64,000 bases of DNA from Actinophytocola sp049647105 (GTDB taxonomy: Bacteria; Actinomycetota; Actinomycetes; Mycobacteriales; Pseudonocardiaceae). The DNA is taken from the NCBI RefSeq assembly GCF_049647105.1, contig NZ_JBARWZ010000328.1, positions 1-64,000 on the forward strand, read 5' to 3'. Within the stretch, counting starts at the first letter, position 1, and every line of letters starts with the position of its first letter. The notes beneath the pieces were generated by a model. It was given only the letters and a program-made list of their open reading frames with translations, did not search any database and was not told the origin of the DNA. Shown piece after piece: positions 33,409 through 42,097 of this stretch. The position numbers were made by a program, and so were the translations under genes.

Positions 33409-33560
33409 GGTTCGGCACCACCTTCCCTGTCGAGTGGTCGAGTGCTTGTAAGGGGCAAGTATGGCCGCTTCCGCCAGTGCGGCCCCTCAGCGGTGTGGCC
33501 TGCGCCTCTGGGCTACGCTCCAACGCTGTGATCACCGGTCTTCCTAGGAGGGATCGCGCA

Positions 33561-34535
33561 GTGGGCGGAACGGGGCGTTCGCGGGCATCGCGACTGACCA
33601 CCATCGGTGGACTCGTCGGGCTGGTCGCCGTCACCGCGACGGGCTGCTCCGGCGGCGAGGTACTGCGCTTCGGCTGGCCCGAGGGGGTCACCCCACAGTC
33701 CGAGCGCATGGTGGACTTCTGGACCTGGACGGTCATCGCGTCGCTGATCGTCGGCGTCGTCATGTGGGCGCTGATCCTGTGGCCGGTCGTCGCGCACCGC
33801 AAGAAGGGCGACAAGCTCCCGAAACAGTTCCAGTACAACCACTTCCTCGAGTTCATCTACACCGGCGTCCCGTCGATCATCGTGGTGGTGCTGTTCTACT
33901 TCACGGTGACCACGCAGAACTTCGTGCTCGCCGAGGAACCAGAGGACGAGGTCGGCGTGAACGTCGGCGTCATGGCCTTCCAGTGGAACTGGCAGTTCAC
34001 CTACAACGGGTACAAGACCGCCGAAGGCCGCACGATGGTGCCGCGCACCTCCGACGGTGAGCTGGTCACCACCACCGGCAGCACCACCGAGATCCCGCTG
34101 CTGGTGCTCCCATCGGAGACGACCATCCACTATGACCTGCGCTCCCGCACCGGCGACGTCATCCACTCGTTCTTCGTGCCGGAGTTCCACTTCAAGCGGG
34201 ACGTCTTCCCCTCCCCGGAGAAGAACAACCAGGACCACACGTTCCAGAACTCGATCGACCGCGAAGGCTCGTTCGTTGGCCGGTGCGCCGAGTTGTGCGG
34301 CACCTACCACTCGGGCATGAACTTCGAAGTTCGCGCCCTGAGCCCGAAGCGTTTCGACGACTACATGCAACTGCGCGTCACCACGAACGAGGACACCGGC
34401 AAGCCGTACACGGCGGCCGAGGCCCTGGCCCGCATGGGCGAGGAAGACCCGTCGTGCGGTGAGCTGTGCAGCCCGACCGCAGTGACCACGTCCCCGTTCA
34501 ACAGCGACCGCACCGCGCGGACCTCGTCGAACTGA
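33561..34535 (+). CDS. ctaC: Cytochrome c oxidase subunit II (lipoprotein)
   Basis: The electron-entry subunit of the aa3 oxidase in the bc1-aa3 supercomplex. The 324-aa precursor has a lipoprotein signal ending LVAVTATGC, two TM helices (WTVIASLIVGVVMWALIL and FIYTGVPSIIVVVLFYF) and an outer cupredoxin domain. The CuA ligands are in CAELCGTYHSGM (about residues 242-253), with the upstream His in VIHSFFVPEF. The GTG start has AGGAGG at 33546-33551. It is followed 20 nt later by ctaF. Confidence 0.96.
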   Translation: MGGTGRSRASRLTTIGGLVGLVAVTATGCSGGEVLRFGWPEGVTPQSERMVDFWTWTVIASLIVGVVMWALILWPVVAHRKKGDKLPKQFQYNHFLEFIYTGVPSIIVVVLFYFTVTTQNFVLAEEPEDEVGVNVGVMAFQWNWQFTYNGYKTAEGRTMVPRTSDGELVTTTGSTTEIPLLVLPSETTIHYDLRSRTGDVIHSFFVPEFHFKRDVFPSPEKNNQDHTFQNSIDREGSFVGRCAELCGTYHSGMNFEVRALSPKRFDDYMQLRVTTNEDTGKPYTAAEALARMGEEDPSCGELCSPTAVTTSPFNSDRTARTSSN

Positions 34536-34555
34536 CGTCTGGAGAGGACTGACTC

Positions 34556-34957
34556 ATGAAGGTCGAAGCCAGGCTCTTCGACGTGACGACGGCGTTCTTC
34601 TTCATCGCCGCCGTCGTGTACGGCCTGTGGGCCAAGGAGCCGGTCGGCAGTGTTGGCCTCATCCTGACCGGCGGCCTCTCGCTGATCATCGGCTCGTACT
34701 TCCACTTCGTCGCCCGGCGCGTCGAGCGACGCCCGGAGGACAACCCGGACGCCGAGATCAGCGATGGCGCTGGTGAGGTGGGATTCTTCTCGGCCGGTAG
34801 CTACTGGCCGGTGGGCATCGCCGCGTCCGGCGGTCTTGCGGCCATCTCGATCGCGTTCTGGCAGGTATGGCTGTTGGTGGTCGCACTCGTGCTGGTGCTG
34901 GCCGCCGTGGGCGGGCTGATCTTCGAGTACCACACTCGGCCCAACGCCACTGACTGA
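34556..34957 (+). CDS. ctaF: Cytochrome c oxidase subunit IV, actinobacterial type
   Basis: A small accessory subunit of the actinobacterial aa3 oxidase (133 aa) with four TM helices in two pairs (DVTTAFFFIAAVVYGLWA, LILTGGLSLIIGSYFHFVARR, WPVGIAASGGLAAISIAFW, WLLVVALVLVLAAVGGLIFEY). RRVERRPEDNPDAEI lies between the pairs. GGAGAGG lies about 11 nt before the ATG. It is coupled in order with ctaC, and its transcript ends in a hairpin at 34972-35008. Confidence 0.93.
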   Translation: MKVEARLFDVTTAFFFIAAVVYGLWAKEPVGSVGLILTGGLSLIIGSYFHFVARRVERRPEDNPDAEISDGAGEVGFFSAGSYWPVGIAASGGLAAISIAFWQVWLLVVALVLVLAAVGGLIFEYHTRPNATD

Positions 34958-34971
34958 GCTGTAGACGTACG

Positions 34972-35008
34972 CAAGGCGCGTTCCGGGGTTCCGGGACGCG
35001 CCTTTGCG
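34972..35008. terminator. Hairpin between ctaF and trpD
   Basis: The long inverted repeat GCAAGGCGCGTtCCGG / CCGGgACGCGCCTTtGC has two non-paired positions and a 5-nt loop. It lies 15 nt after the ctaF stop and 12 nt before the end of the convergent trpD, so it is a likely shared terminator. Confidence 0.85.
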
Positions 35009-35020
35009 TTGGGTGCTGGG

Positions 35021-36055
35021 TCAGGCAAGTTCCTTGCTGCGGGTGATCCAGCGGTCCAGGAGCTTCGCGGCCTTGCCGGAGTCGATGGCTTCGGCGGCGA
35101 TGTCCAGGCCCGCCCGCAGGTCGGCCGTCAGGTCGGCTGAGAGCCCCCTGAACGCCGCGATCGTGCCCGCCGCGTTGATCAGCACGGTGTCTCGCACCGC
35201 ACCCGCGTCGCCGGCCAGCAGGGCCTGCAGGACCTTTGCGTTGTCGGAGGCGTCGCCGCCCGCCAGTGCGTTCGGTGCGGCGGGGGTCACGCCCAGCTCG
35301 GCTGGGTCGATCGTCTCGTGGCGGACCGTGCCGCCCGACGCCACCCATGCCCTGGTCGTCGTGGTGGTGGTGATCTCGTCCAGACCGTCGTTGCCGCGGA
35401 CCACCAGCACCGAGAAGCCCCGGGAGGCGAGTACCTGCGCCACGACCGGTGCGAGCCGCTCGTGTGCGCAGCCGACCAGTGCCGACGTCGGCTGTGCCGG
35501 GTTCGTCAGCGGGCCGAGGATGTTGAACACCGTCGGGATACCGAGCTCCTTGCGGGTCGGGCCCGCGTGGCGCAGCGCCGGGTGGAACGCGGGGGCGTAG
35601 CAGAAGCCGATGCCCAGCTCACGCACGCAGGTGGCGACGGCCTCCGGTGAGAGTTCGATCACCACGCCGAGTGACTCCAGCACGTCGGCCGCTCCGCAGC
35701 GTGACGACTGCGCACGGTTTCCGTGCTTCACGATCGGCACCCCGGCGGCCGCCGTCACCACCGCGCTCATGGTGGAGATGTTCACACTGCCGGACTGGTC
35801 GCCACCGGTGCCGACGACGTCCGCGGCGGCCACGTCCAGCTGCACCCGGCGTGCGTGCGACAACATCACCGCCGCGAGGCCTGCCACCTCATCGGCTGTC
35901 TCACCCTTGGAGCGCAACGCGGTGGCGAACGCGCCGATCTGGCCGCCGGTCGCCCGGCCGGTCATGATCTCTTCCATCGCCCACGACGTGTCGTCGGCGG
36001 TCAGGTCCTCACGCGCGACTAACCGGCCCAGCAGGCCGGGCCAGGTCTGTGACAT
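35021..36055 (-). CDS. trpD: Anthranilate phosphoribosyltransferase
   Basis: Second committed step of tryptophan synthesis, joining anthranilate and PRPP. The 344-aa chain has the PRPP-binding VVGTGGDQSGSVNIST motif, VKHGNRAQSSRCGAADVLESLG, FCYAPAFHPALRH, FNILGPLTNPA and GNDGLDEI. It is isolated from other trp genes, as in mycobacteria, and lies 6 nt downstream of the receiver-like gene in one transcript. Confidence 0.96.
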   Translation of the reverse strand: MSQTWPGLLGRLVAREDLTADDTSWAMEEIMTGRATGGQIGAFATALRSKGETADEVAGLAAVMLSHARRVQLDVAAADVVGTGGDQSGSVNISTMSAVVTAAAGVPIVKHGNRAQSSRCGAADVLESLGVVIELSPEAVATCVRELGIGFCYAPAFHPALRHAGPTRKELGIPTVFNILGPLTNPAQPTSALVGCAHERLAPVVAQVLASRGFSVLVVRGNDGLDEITTTTTTRAWVASGGTVRHETIDPAELGVTPAAPNALAGGDASDNAKVLQALLAGDAGAVRDTVLINAAGTIAAFRGLSADLTADLRAGLDIAAEAIDSGKAAKLLDRWITRSKELA

Positions 36056-36061
36056 CCGGAA

Positions 36062-36469
36062 TCACCCCTGTACGACGGGTAGCTGCTTGTTCCGCAGCAC
36101 GTCTGCGACCGTCTCGGCGGCGGTCAGCGGGTCGAGCGGGTGCACGATCACCGCGTCGGCCTGCGACCAGGTGGCGAGCCATCGATCGTCCCGGCGGCGG
36201 ATCGCGATCACGATCGGGGGACAGTCGTCGATCTCGCTCTTGAGCTGCCTGCACAGCCCGATGCCGCCGGTCGGCTGCGCCTCGCCGTCGAGAATGGCCA
36301 GGTCGACGTCGCCGGCGTCCATCTCCATCAGCACGTCGGCGATGGTCGCGGACTCGTGGTAGGTCACCCGGCCGACATCAGCGGCGGGACGGCGCCCGAC
36401 GGCTGTGACAATCCTCTCCCGGACCTCCGGCCGGTGGCTGAACACGAGGATCTTCAGCGGGGAGCTCAT
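36062..36469 (-). CDS. Atypical response-regulator receiver protein
   Basis: A stand-alone receiver-fold protein (135 aa) starting MSSPLKILVFSHRPEVRERI. The phospho-acceptor position is Asp61 in DLAILDGEA, but the usual acidic pair after the first strand is replaced by Ser-His and the conserved Lys near the C-terminus reads VIVHPLDP. Normal aspartyl phosphorylation is therefore doubtful. There is no output domain. ATG 36469 has GGAGG about 8 nt ahead. It sits 6 nt upstream of trpD and divergent from ctaE; the partner is unknown. Confidence 0.82.
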   Translation of the reverse strand: MSSPLKILVFSHRPEVRERIVTAVGRRPAADVGRVTYHESATIADVLMEMDAGDVDLAILDGEAQPTGGIGLCRQLKSEIDDCPPIVIAIRRRDDRWLATWSQADAVIVHPLDPLTAAETVADVLRNKQLPVVQG

Positions 36470-36603
36470 GGGGTGCCTCCGGCGATCGAAATAGGGCAGG
36501 TCCGGACACCTCGATGCTATCCGGCACCCCTGCACCGCCCACAGGTGCCCGACCGAGCCCCGATGATCTCCCGATACCCCCGGCGCGCCGCAACCCCGAT
36601 CAG

Positions 36604-36637
36604 CTGACCGGCGCAAGCACAGGCAATAATGCCCGCG
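36604..36637 (+). promoter_or_regulatory. Candidate leaderless promoter of ctaE
   Basis: AATAAT at 36625-36630 lies exactly 6 nt before the GTG of ctaE. CTGACC at 36604-36609 is a possible -35 with a short 15-nt spacer. No ribosome site precedes the gene. Confidence 0.55.
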
Positions 36638-37239
36638 TGACGACAGCAGCGCCCTCAATCAGCCAGCGTGTGCACTCGCTGAACCGGCCGAACATGGTCA
36701 GCGTCGGCACCATCGTGTGGCTGGCCAGCGAGCTGATGTTCTTCGCCGGCCTCTTCGCCATGTTCTTCACGGTGAAGGCCCAGAACGACACCGGTCATTG
36801 GCCTCCTCCGCCCTACCACCTCAACGTGCCCTACGCGCTCGTTGTCACGATCGTGCTGGTCGCCTCGTCCCTCACCTGTCAGATGGGTGTGTTCGCGGCG
36901 GAGCGGGGCGACGTGTTCGGGTTGCGGCGGTGGTACACGGTCACGCTGGTCATGGGTGCGATCTTCGTGCTCGGCCAGGCGAACGAGTACCGCACGCTCA
37001 TCGAGGAGGGCCTCACCATCCCCTCCTCGGCCTACGGCACGGTGTTCTACCTGACCACTGGGTTCCACGGCCTGCACGTGACCGGCGGTCTCATCGCGTT
37101 CGTGTACCTGCTCATGCGCACCAAGATGAGCAAGTTCACACCGGCACAGGCCACGTCGGCCATCGTCGTGTCGTACTACTGGCACTTCGTGGACATCGTC
37201 TGGATCGGCCTGTTCACCGTCATCTACTTCATTCCGTGA
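36637..37239 (+). CDS. ctaE: Cytochrome c oxidase subunit III
   Basis: A five-helix structural subunit of aa3 oxidase (200 aa). It shows SVGTIVWLASELMFFAGLFAMFF, QANEYRTLIEEGLTIPSSAYGTVFYLTTGFHGLHV and the terminal VSYYWHFVDIVWIGLFTVIYF, all standard subunit III blocks. The GTG at 36637 follows the AATAAT box by 6 nt. It is the first gene of the ctaE-qcrC-qcrA-qcrB respiratory operon. Confidence 0.96.
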   Translation: MTTAAPSISQRVHSLNRPNMVSVGTIVWLASELMFFAGLFAMFFTVKAQNDTGHWPPPPYHLNVPYALVVTIVLVASSLTCQMGVFAAERGDVFGLRRWYTVTLVMGAIFVLGQANEYRTLIEEGLTIPSSAYGTVFYLTTGFHGLHVTGGLIAFVYLLMRTKMSKFTPAQATSAIVVSYYWHFVDIVWIGLFTVIYFIP

Positions 37240-37297
37240 TGCGACCGAGCCGCCGACTCGCCGGGTCCGAACTGACTTCAGTAGAGGTAGCCGCACA

Positions 37298-38104
37298 ATG
37301 ACGACACAGCCCAAGAAACGCAGGGCACGCACCAAGCTCCGGCGCCGCGTCGCGGGGCTGCTGGCGCTGGGGATCGCGCTGATGGGCGTCGGCGCGCTGT
37401 ACAGCGTGCTGGTCCCGGAGCCGCAGACCGCGCAGGCACAGCAGGACCCGGTCATCGTGCGCGAGGGCGCGAAGGTCTACAGCAACACGTGCATCAGCTG
37501 CCACGGCTCGAACCTCGAAGGTGTGAAGGACCGCGGCCCGAGCCTCATCGGCATCGGCGAGGCCAGCGTGTACTTCCAGACCTCGACGGGCCGCATGCCT
37601 GCCGCCTCCCAGGGCGCGCAGATCCCCGACAAGCCCCGCGTGCTCACGCCGCAGGAGGTCGACGCGGTCGCGGCCTACGTCCAGGCCAACGGCGGCGGCG
37701 TGGAGATGCCGGAGGGACGGGGCGACGCGCTGGTCGGGGAGGATCCCGCCCGAGGCGGCGAGCTGTTCCGGTTCAACTGCGCGTCCTGCCACAACTTCAC
37801 CGGCCGTGGCGGTGCGCTGTCGTCCGGCAAGGAGGCACCGGCCCTGGACGGCGTCACGTCGGAGGAGATGTACGCGGCCATGCTGTCCGGCCCGCAGAAC
37901 ATGCCTCGTTTCTCCGAGCGCCAGCTGTCGCCGGAGGAGAAGAAGGACATCATCGCTTACGTCAAGTCGGTGACGGACGGCAACAACAACCCCGGTGGTA
38001 GCCCGATCGGCGGTCTCGGCCCGCAGTCGGAGGGGTTCATCGCGTTCGTCGTGGGGATCGTCGCCCTCCTTGGCATCACGTTGTGGATCGGGGCTAAAGC
38101 ATGA
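37298..38104 (+). CDS. qcrC: Cytochrome bc1 complex dihaem cytochrome c subunit
   Basis: The diheme cytochrome cc of the actinobacterial bc1-aa3 supercomplex, which replaces soluble cytochrome c. The 268-aa protein has an N-terminal anchor (VAGLLALGIALMGVGALY), two haem c sites CISCH and CASCH, with candidate axial methionines in TGRMPAA and PQNMPRF, and a C-terminal TM helix (GFIAFVVGIVALLGITLWIG). AGAGGTAG lies upstream of the ATG. Its stop overlaps qcrA (ATGA). Confidence 0.96.
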   Translation: MTTQPKKRRARTKLRRRVAGLLALGIALMGVGALYSVLVPEPQTAQAQQDPVIVREGAKVYSNTCISCHGSNLEGVKDRGPSLIGIGEASVYFQTSTGRMPAASQGAQIPDKPRVLTPQEVDAVAAYVQANGGGVEMPEGRGDALVGEDPARGGELFRFNCASCHNFTGRGGALSSGKEAPALDGVTSEEMYAAMLSGPQNMPRFSERQLSPEEKKDIIAYVKSVTDGNNNPGGSPIGGLGPQSEGFIAFVVGIVALLGITLWIGAKA

Positions 38105-39231
38105 GCACGGACAAGCCTGAGGACCTGCCGAGCGAGGAGGAGCTCGCGCAGATGTCCCGGGACGAGCTGGTCAAGCTCGGGAGCAAGCTCGACGGCGTCG
38201 AGCTGGTGGAGTACCCGGACCCGTGGCCGGTCAAGGGCACCCGCGCGGAGAAGCGGGCCGAGCGCATGGTCGCGTTCTGGTTCGTGCTCGCGGGTCTGGC
38301 CGGGCTCGCGTTCGTCGTCACCTTCATCTGGTGGCCCGCGAGGTACGTGGCCCCCGATGACGACGGGTACGTCATGTACTCGCTGTACACGCCGGTCATC
38401 GGCGTCACCCTGGGTCTCGCGATCCTCGGCATCGGCATCGGCGTGCTGAACTACACGCGGAAGTTCGTCCCGCACGAGATCGCGGTCCAGGACCGGCACG
38501 ACGGTGGCTCCGCCGAGCTGGACAAGGCGACCATCCTCGCCAACCTGGCCGACGCGGGCAACCGCAGCACCATCGCCCGCCGTCCGATGATCAAGCGGTC
38601 GCTGGGGTTCGGTGGCGGCGTGCTGGGGCTCGCGCTCACCGCGCTGCCGCTGGGCAGCCTCCTGCGCAACCCGCACGCGCAGTCCGACAACAAGGACGGC
38701 CTGCTGCACACCCCGTGGCAGCACACCGAAAAGGGCGAAAAGGTCTTCCTGCGCCGCGTCACGGGCAACAACGACGAGGTGTCCCTGGTACGGCCGGAGG
38801 ACATGGACGCTGGCGCCATGGAGACGGTGTTCCCGTACCGCGAGGGCGACACCCACGAGGAGTGGGTCAAGCTCCTCAAGCGCGGTGACAGCCCCGTGAT
38901 GCTGATCCGCCTGCGGCCCGCCGACGCGGCCCGGGTGATCAAGCACGAGGGCCAGGAGGACTTCAACTACGGCGACTACTACGCCTACACGAAGATCTGC
39001 AGCCACGTCGGCTGCCCCACCTCCCTGTTCGAGCAGCGCAGCAACCGCATCCTCTGCCCGTGCCACCAGTCCCAGTTCGACGCGCTGCAGTACGCCAAGC
39101 CGGTGTTCGGCCCGGCCACCAGGAAGCTGGCGCAGCTGCCGATCGCGCTGGACGAGGAGACCGGCTACTTCATCTCGACCGGTGACTTCATCGAGCCGAT
39201 CGGACCCGCATACTGGGAGCGGAAGTCATGA
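38101..39231 (+). CDS. qcrA: Cytochrome bc1 complex Rieske iron-sulfur subunit
   Basis: Transfers electrons from menaquinol to the diheme cytochrome. The 376-aa chain has an actinobacterial N-terminal extension with three TM helices (about residues 57-80, 98-118 and 160-185). The Rieske domain has the 2Fe-2S ligands in CSHVGC and CPCHQSQF. The start overlaps qcrC. The stop TGA overlaps the ATG of a repeat-derived mini-ORF (ATGA at 39228-39231), which intervenes before qcrB. Confidence 0.97.
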   Translation: MSTDKPEDLPSEEELAQMSRDELVKLGSKLDGVELVEYPDPWPVKGTRAEKRAERMVAFWFVLAGLAGLAFVVTFIWWPARYVAPDDDGYVMYSLYTPVIGVTLGLAILGIGIGVLNYTRKFVPHEIAVQDRHDGGSAELDKATILANLADAGNRSTIARRPMIKRSLGFGGGVLGLALTALPLGSLLRNPHAQSDNKDGLLHTPWQHTEKGEKVFLRRVTGNNDEVSLVRPEDMDAGAMETVFPYREGDTHEEWVKLLKRGDSPVMLIRLRPADAARVIKHEGQEDFNYGDYYAYTKICSHVGCPTSLFEQRSNRILCPCHQSQFDALQYAKPVFGPATRKLAQLPIALDEETGYFISTGDFIEPIGPAYWERKS

Positions 39232-39307
39232 GCAGAGCTTGCGGAGCGAATCATCTGACACAGGGCGACCGCGAGCGGCTCCCCGGAGCCTGCGAGGGGG
39301 AGTCATG
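39228..39307 (+). repeat. Dispersed MIRU-like repeat, locus C (single copy)
   Basis: A 77-bp unit (39228-39304) lies between two copies of the junction GTCATGAGC (39226-39234 and 39303-39311). This looks as if the element entered an original qcrA-qcrB ATGA overlap and duplicated it. It matches locus B at 65 of 77 positions. Confidence 0.85.
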
Positions 39308-39308
39308 A
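39228..39308 (+). CDS. Repeat-derived coupling mini-ORF (26 codons) between qcrA and qcrB
   Basis: An ATG overlaps the qcrA stop and a TGA overlaps the qcrB start, ATGA at both ends. The peptide begins MSRACGANHLTQGDRER and ends GACEGES. The sequence is wholly a 77-bp dispersed repeat. It probably preserves translational coupling along the operon; GAGGGGGAG just before the end also supplies a ribosome site for qcrB. Confidence 0.5.
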   Translation: MSRACGANHLTQGDRERLPGACEGES

Positions 39309-40990
39309 GCGGAATTACTTCGCCGACGAAGCCCGACAACGTGGTCATGCGCGCGGCCGGTGGTGCGGCCAAGTGGGCCGACGACCGGTACCACCTGTCG
39401 CGCGGCATGCGTAAGCAGCTGAACAAGGTCTTCCCGACCCACTGGTCGTTCCTGCTCGGCGAGATCGCGCTGTACAGCTTCATCGTGCTGCTGCTCTCCG
39501 GCACGTACCTTGCGCTGTTCTTCGACCCGTCGATGGCCGAGGTCACCTACCAGGGCTCGTTCGCGAACCTGCGTGGCCTCGAGATGTCCAGGGCGTACGA
39601 GTCGACGCTGTACATCACGTTCGACGTGCGCGGCGGCCTGTTCGTGCGCCAGGTGCACCACTGGTCGGCGCTGCTGTTCATGCTGTCGCTGACGATCCAC
39701 ATGTTCCGCACGTTCTTCACCGGCGCGTTCCGCAGGCCGCGTGAGGTCAACTGGGTCATCGGCGTCCTGATCTTCCTGCTCGGCTGCTTCGAGGGCCTCG
39801 CGGGCTACTCGCTGCCGGACGACCTGCTCTCCGGCGCGGGCCTGCGCATCACCTCGGGTCTGACGATGTCGATCCCGGTGATCGGCACCTGGGCGAACTG
39901 GCTGCTGTTCGGCAGCGAGTTCCCCGGCACGGAGATCATCCCCAGGCTCTACACGCTGCACATCCTGCTGGTCCCGGGCATCCTGCTCGCGCTGATCGGT
40001 GTGCACGTCGGCCTGGTCTGGTACCAGAAGCACACGCAGTTCCCCGGTGTGCGGCGCAAGGAGACCAACGTCGTCGGCGTCCGCATCATGCCGACGTTCG
40101 CGCTCAAGGCCGGCGGCTTCACGGCCGTCGTCATCGGCATCACCGCGCTGCTCGGCGGTCTGTTCCAGATCAACCCGGTGTGGAACTTCGGACCGTTCTC
40201 CCCCGCGCAGGTCTCGGCGGGCACCGTGCCCGACTGGTACATGGGCTGGACCGATGGCCTCGTCCGGCTGTGGCCTGCGTGGGAGGTCTACATCGGGAAC
40301 TACACGATCCCGGCGGCGTTCTTCCCGTTCATGATGGGCCTGCCTCTGCTGGGCGGGGTGGCGCTGGTCTATCCGTGGATCGAGAAGAAGTTCACCAAGG
40401 ACCTCGCGCACCACAACCTGCTGCAGCGGCCGCGTGACGTGCCCGTCCGCACCAGCCTCGGTGTCATGGCGATCACCTTCTTCATGGTGTCGCTGCTGTC
40501 CGCCGCGAACGACGTGCTCGCCGAGAAGTTCGACATCTCGCTGAACGCGACGACGTGGATGGGCCGCATCGGGTTGCTGCTGCTGCCGCCGCTGGCGTAC
40601 GCCATCACGTACCGCCTGTGCCTCGGCCTGCAGCGGTCCGACCGGATGGTGCTGGAGCACGGTGTCGAGACCGGCATCATCAAGCGGCTGCCGCACGGCG
40701 AGTTCATCGAGGTCCACCAGCCGCTCGCCGGCGTGGACGAGCACGGCCACCCGATCCCGCTCGAGTACCAGGGCACGTCGGTGCCGAAGAAGATGAACAA
40801 GCTCGGCTCGGCCGGTGAGCCGGTCGCCGGGTCGTTGCTGCGGCCGGACCCGCCGGAGGAAACGGCGGCGCTGGCCAAGGCACGCGCGGCCCAGCACGGC
40901 CACGGCGCCGAATTGGAGTCCGGTTCCGGTGAGACGGAGACGGGCACCGAGGTCGCGAAGACCCAGGACGACCCCTCCAAGAAGATTTGA
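39305..40990 (+). CDS. qcrB: Cytochrome bc1 complex cytochrome b subunit
   Basis: The menaquinol-oxidising membrane core with two b haems (561 aa). Key parts are GGLFVRQVHHWSALLFMLSLTIHMFRTFFTGAFRRPREVNW with haem ligands, LPDDLLSGAGLRI, the PEWY-type Qo segment seen as PDWYMGW, and HNLLQRPRDVPVRT. The C-terminal cytoplasmic tail of about 120 residues is charged, as in other actinobacteria. The start overlaps the mini-ORF stop, and the stop overlaps a TTG of the next gene (TTGA). Confidence 0.96.
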   Translation: MSGITSPTKPDNVVMRAAGGAAKWADDRYHLSRGMRKQLNKVFPTHWSFLLGEIALYSFIVLLLSGTYLALFFDPSMAEVTYQGSFANLRGLEMSRAYESTLYITFDVRGGLFVRQVHHWSALLFMLSLTIHMFRTFFTGAFRRPREVNWVIGVLIFLLGCFEGLAGYSLPDDLLSGAGLRITSGLTMSIPVIGTWANWLLFGSEFPGTEIIPRLYTLHILLVPGILLALIGVHVGLVWYQKHTQFPGVRRKETNVVGVRIMPTFALKAGGFTAVVIGITALLGGLFQINPVWNFGPFSPAQVSAGTVPDWYMGWTDGLVRLWPAWEVYIGNYTIPAAFFPFMMGLPLLGGVALVYPWIEKKFTKDLAHHNLLQRPRDVPVRTSLGVMAITFFMVSLLSAANDVLAEKFDISLNATTWMGRIGLLLLPPLAYAITYRLCLGLQRSDRMVLEHGVETGIIKRLPHGEFIEVHQPLAGVDEHGHPIPLEYQGTSVPKKMNKLGSAGEPVAGSLLRPDPPEETAALAKARAAQHGHGAELESGSGETETGTEVAKTQDDPSKKI

Positions 40991-41856
40991 GGTTAGTCAC
41001 CCGGCCGATGGCGGCCGCCGCACTCATCGCGGCGGCCGCCATCGCCGTTGCCGGGTGCGGCGGCACACCGCCCCCGCCGGCATCGCCTCCGCCGAGCGAG
41101 GACTGCCCCCTTCCCGACGCGGGGTTCGACTGCGACTTCCAGCGCAGGATCGCGGCGGTGCAGGACTACCTGACGAGTCGCCCCGGCACGACCGGCATCG
41201 TGCTCCACGACCAGCAGACCGGCGCCGTGTGGCGCAACGACCACGCAGGCGACCCGACGTGGACCGCGTCCACGATCAAGCTGGCGATGGTCGTCGACCT
41301 GTTCACCCGCGACCACGCAGGCGAGATCACCCTCACCGACGACGACCGAGGGCTGATCAGGTCGATGCTGCACTCATCGAACGACCACGCGGCGGACACG
41401 CTGTGGCACCGCTACTCGGGCGACGACCACACGACGTTCAACGAACGCTTCTCCGCGTACGGGATGACGTCGCTGGTGCCACAGAAGGGCTACACGGACG
41501 TCTTCCCGTACTGGGGGTTCCAGAAGTGCACCCCGGAGGATCTGGACCGGCTGATCCACTATGTGCTGACCGATCTCCCCGAGGCCGACCGTTCCTACAT
41601 TCTCGGTGAGATGCGGGAAGTGGCGCAGAACCAGCAGTGGGGGGTGTGGGGCGCCGGGGCCGCTGCCGCGCCGGGGAACAAGAACGGGTGGTCCGACGAG
41701 GACGGTGGCTGGGTCATGAACTCGGTCGGGGTCGTCGGTCCCGGGGAGCGGTACACCCTGGCGGAGATGAACAACCTTCGAGGTGAAGGCGGATACGACG
41801 CAGGCAGGGAAACGGTCACGCACGTGGCGAAGCTCTTGTTCGCTGGGCGGTTTTAG
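40987..41856 (+). CDS. Serine beta-lactamase-fold lipoprotein
   Basis: An exported lipoprotein (289 aa from TTG 40987, or 282 from ATG 41008) with signal and lipobox AAAIAVAGC and a Pro-rich linker. The class A beta-lactamase/transpeptidase-like domain has SxxK in TASTIKLAM and SxN in HSSNDHAAD; the third motif KTG is replaced by NGW (GNKNGWSD). A hydrolytic role on beta-lactams is unproven; a cell-wall function is equally possible. TTG overlap with the qcrB stop suggests coupling. Confidence 0.85.
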   Translation: MRLVTRPMAAAALIAAAAIAVAGCGGTPPPPASPPPSEDCPLPDAGFDCDFQRRIAAVQDYLTSRPGTTGIVLHDQQTGAVWRNDHAGDPTWTASTIKLAMVVDLFTRDHAGEITLTDDDRGLIRSMLHSSNDHAADTLWHRYSGDDHTTFNERFSAYGMTSLVPQKGYTDVFPYWGFQKCTPEDLDRLIHYVLTDLPEADRSYILGEMREVAQNQQWGVWGAGAAAAPGNKNGWSDEDGGWVMNSVGVVGPGERYTLAEMNNLRGEGGYDAGRETVTHVAKLLFAGRF

Positions 41857-42097
41857 GCTTTCGGAGTGAGTGGTCCATTCACGCTGGTTTGCCGACCGGT
41901 TTTGTCGGTGCTGCCGTCTACGCTGGATTTCGGGGGGCCGCGGCCGTGCCTGGGTGTTTTTGCAGGTTTGGCAAACCGGCGAGGCAAAACGCAACCGGTG
42001 GATCCAGGCTCAGCGCGCTGAAGGGCGCCTTCATTTCGTTGCTTGCCCCGTTGCGCTGAGGGTGCGTTTGTGCGTTGGGACGGGGTGGTTGTGGCTG

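Noticed and set aside
41857..42097. A gene between the lipoprotein and iolB
   Set aside because: Open frames here extend antisense into iolB and lack start signals or motifs; treated as intergenic.
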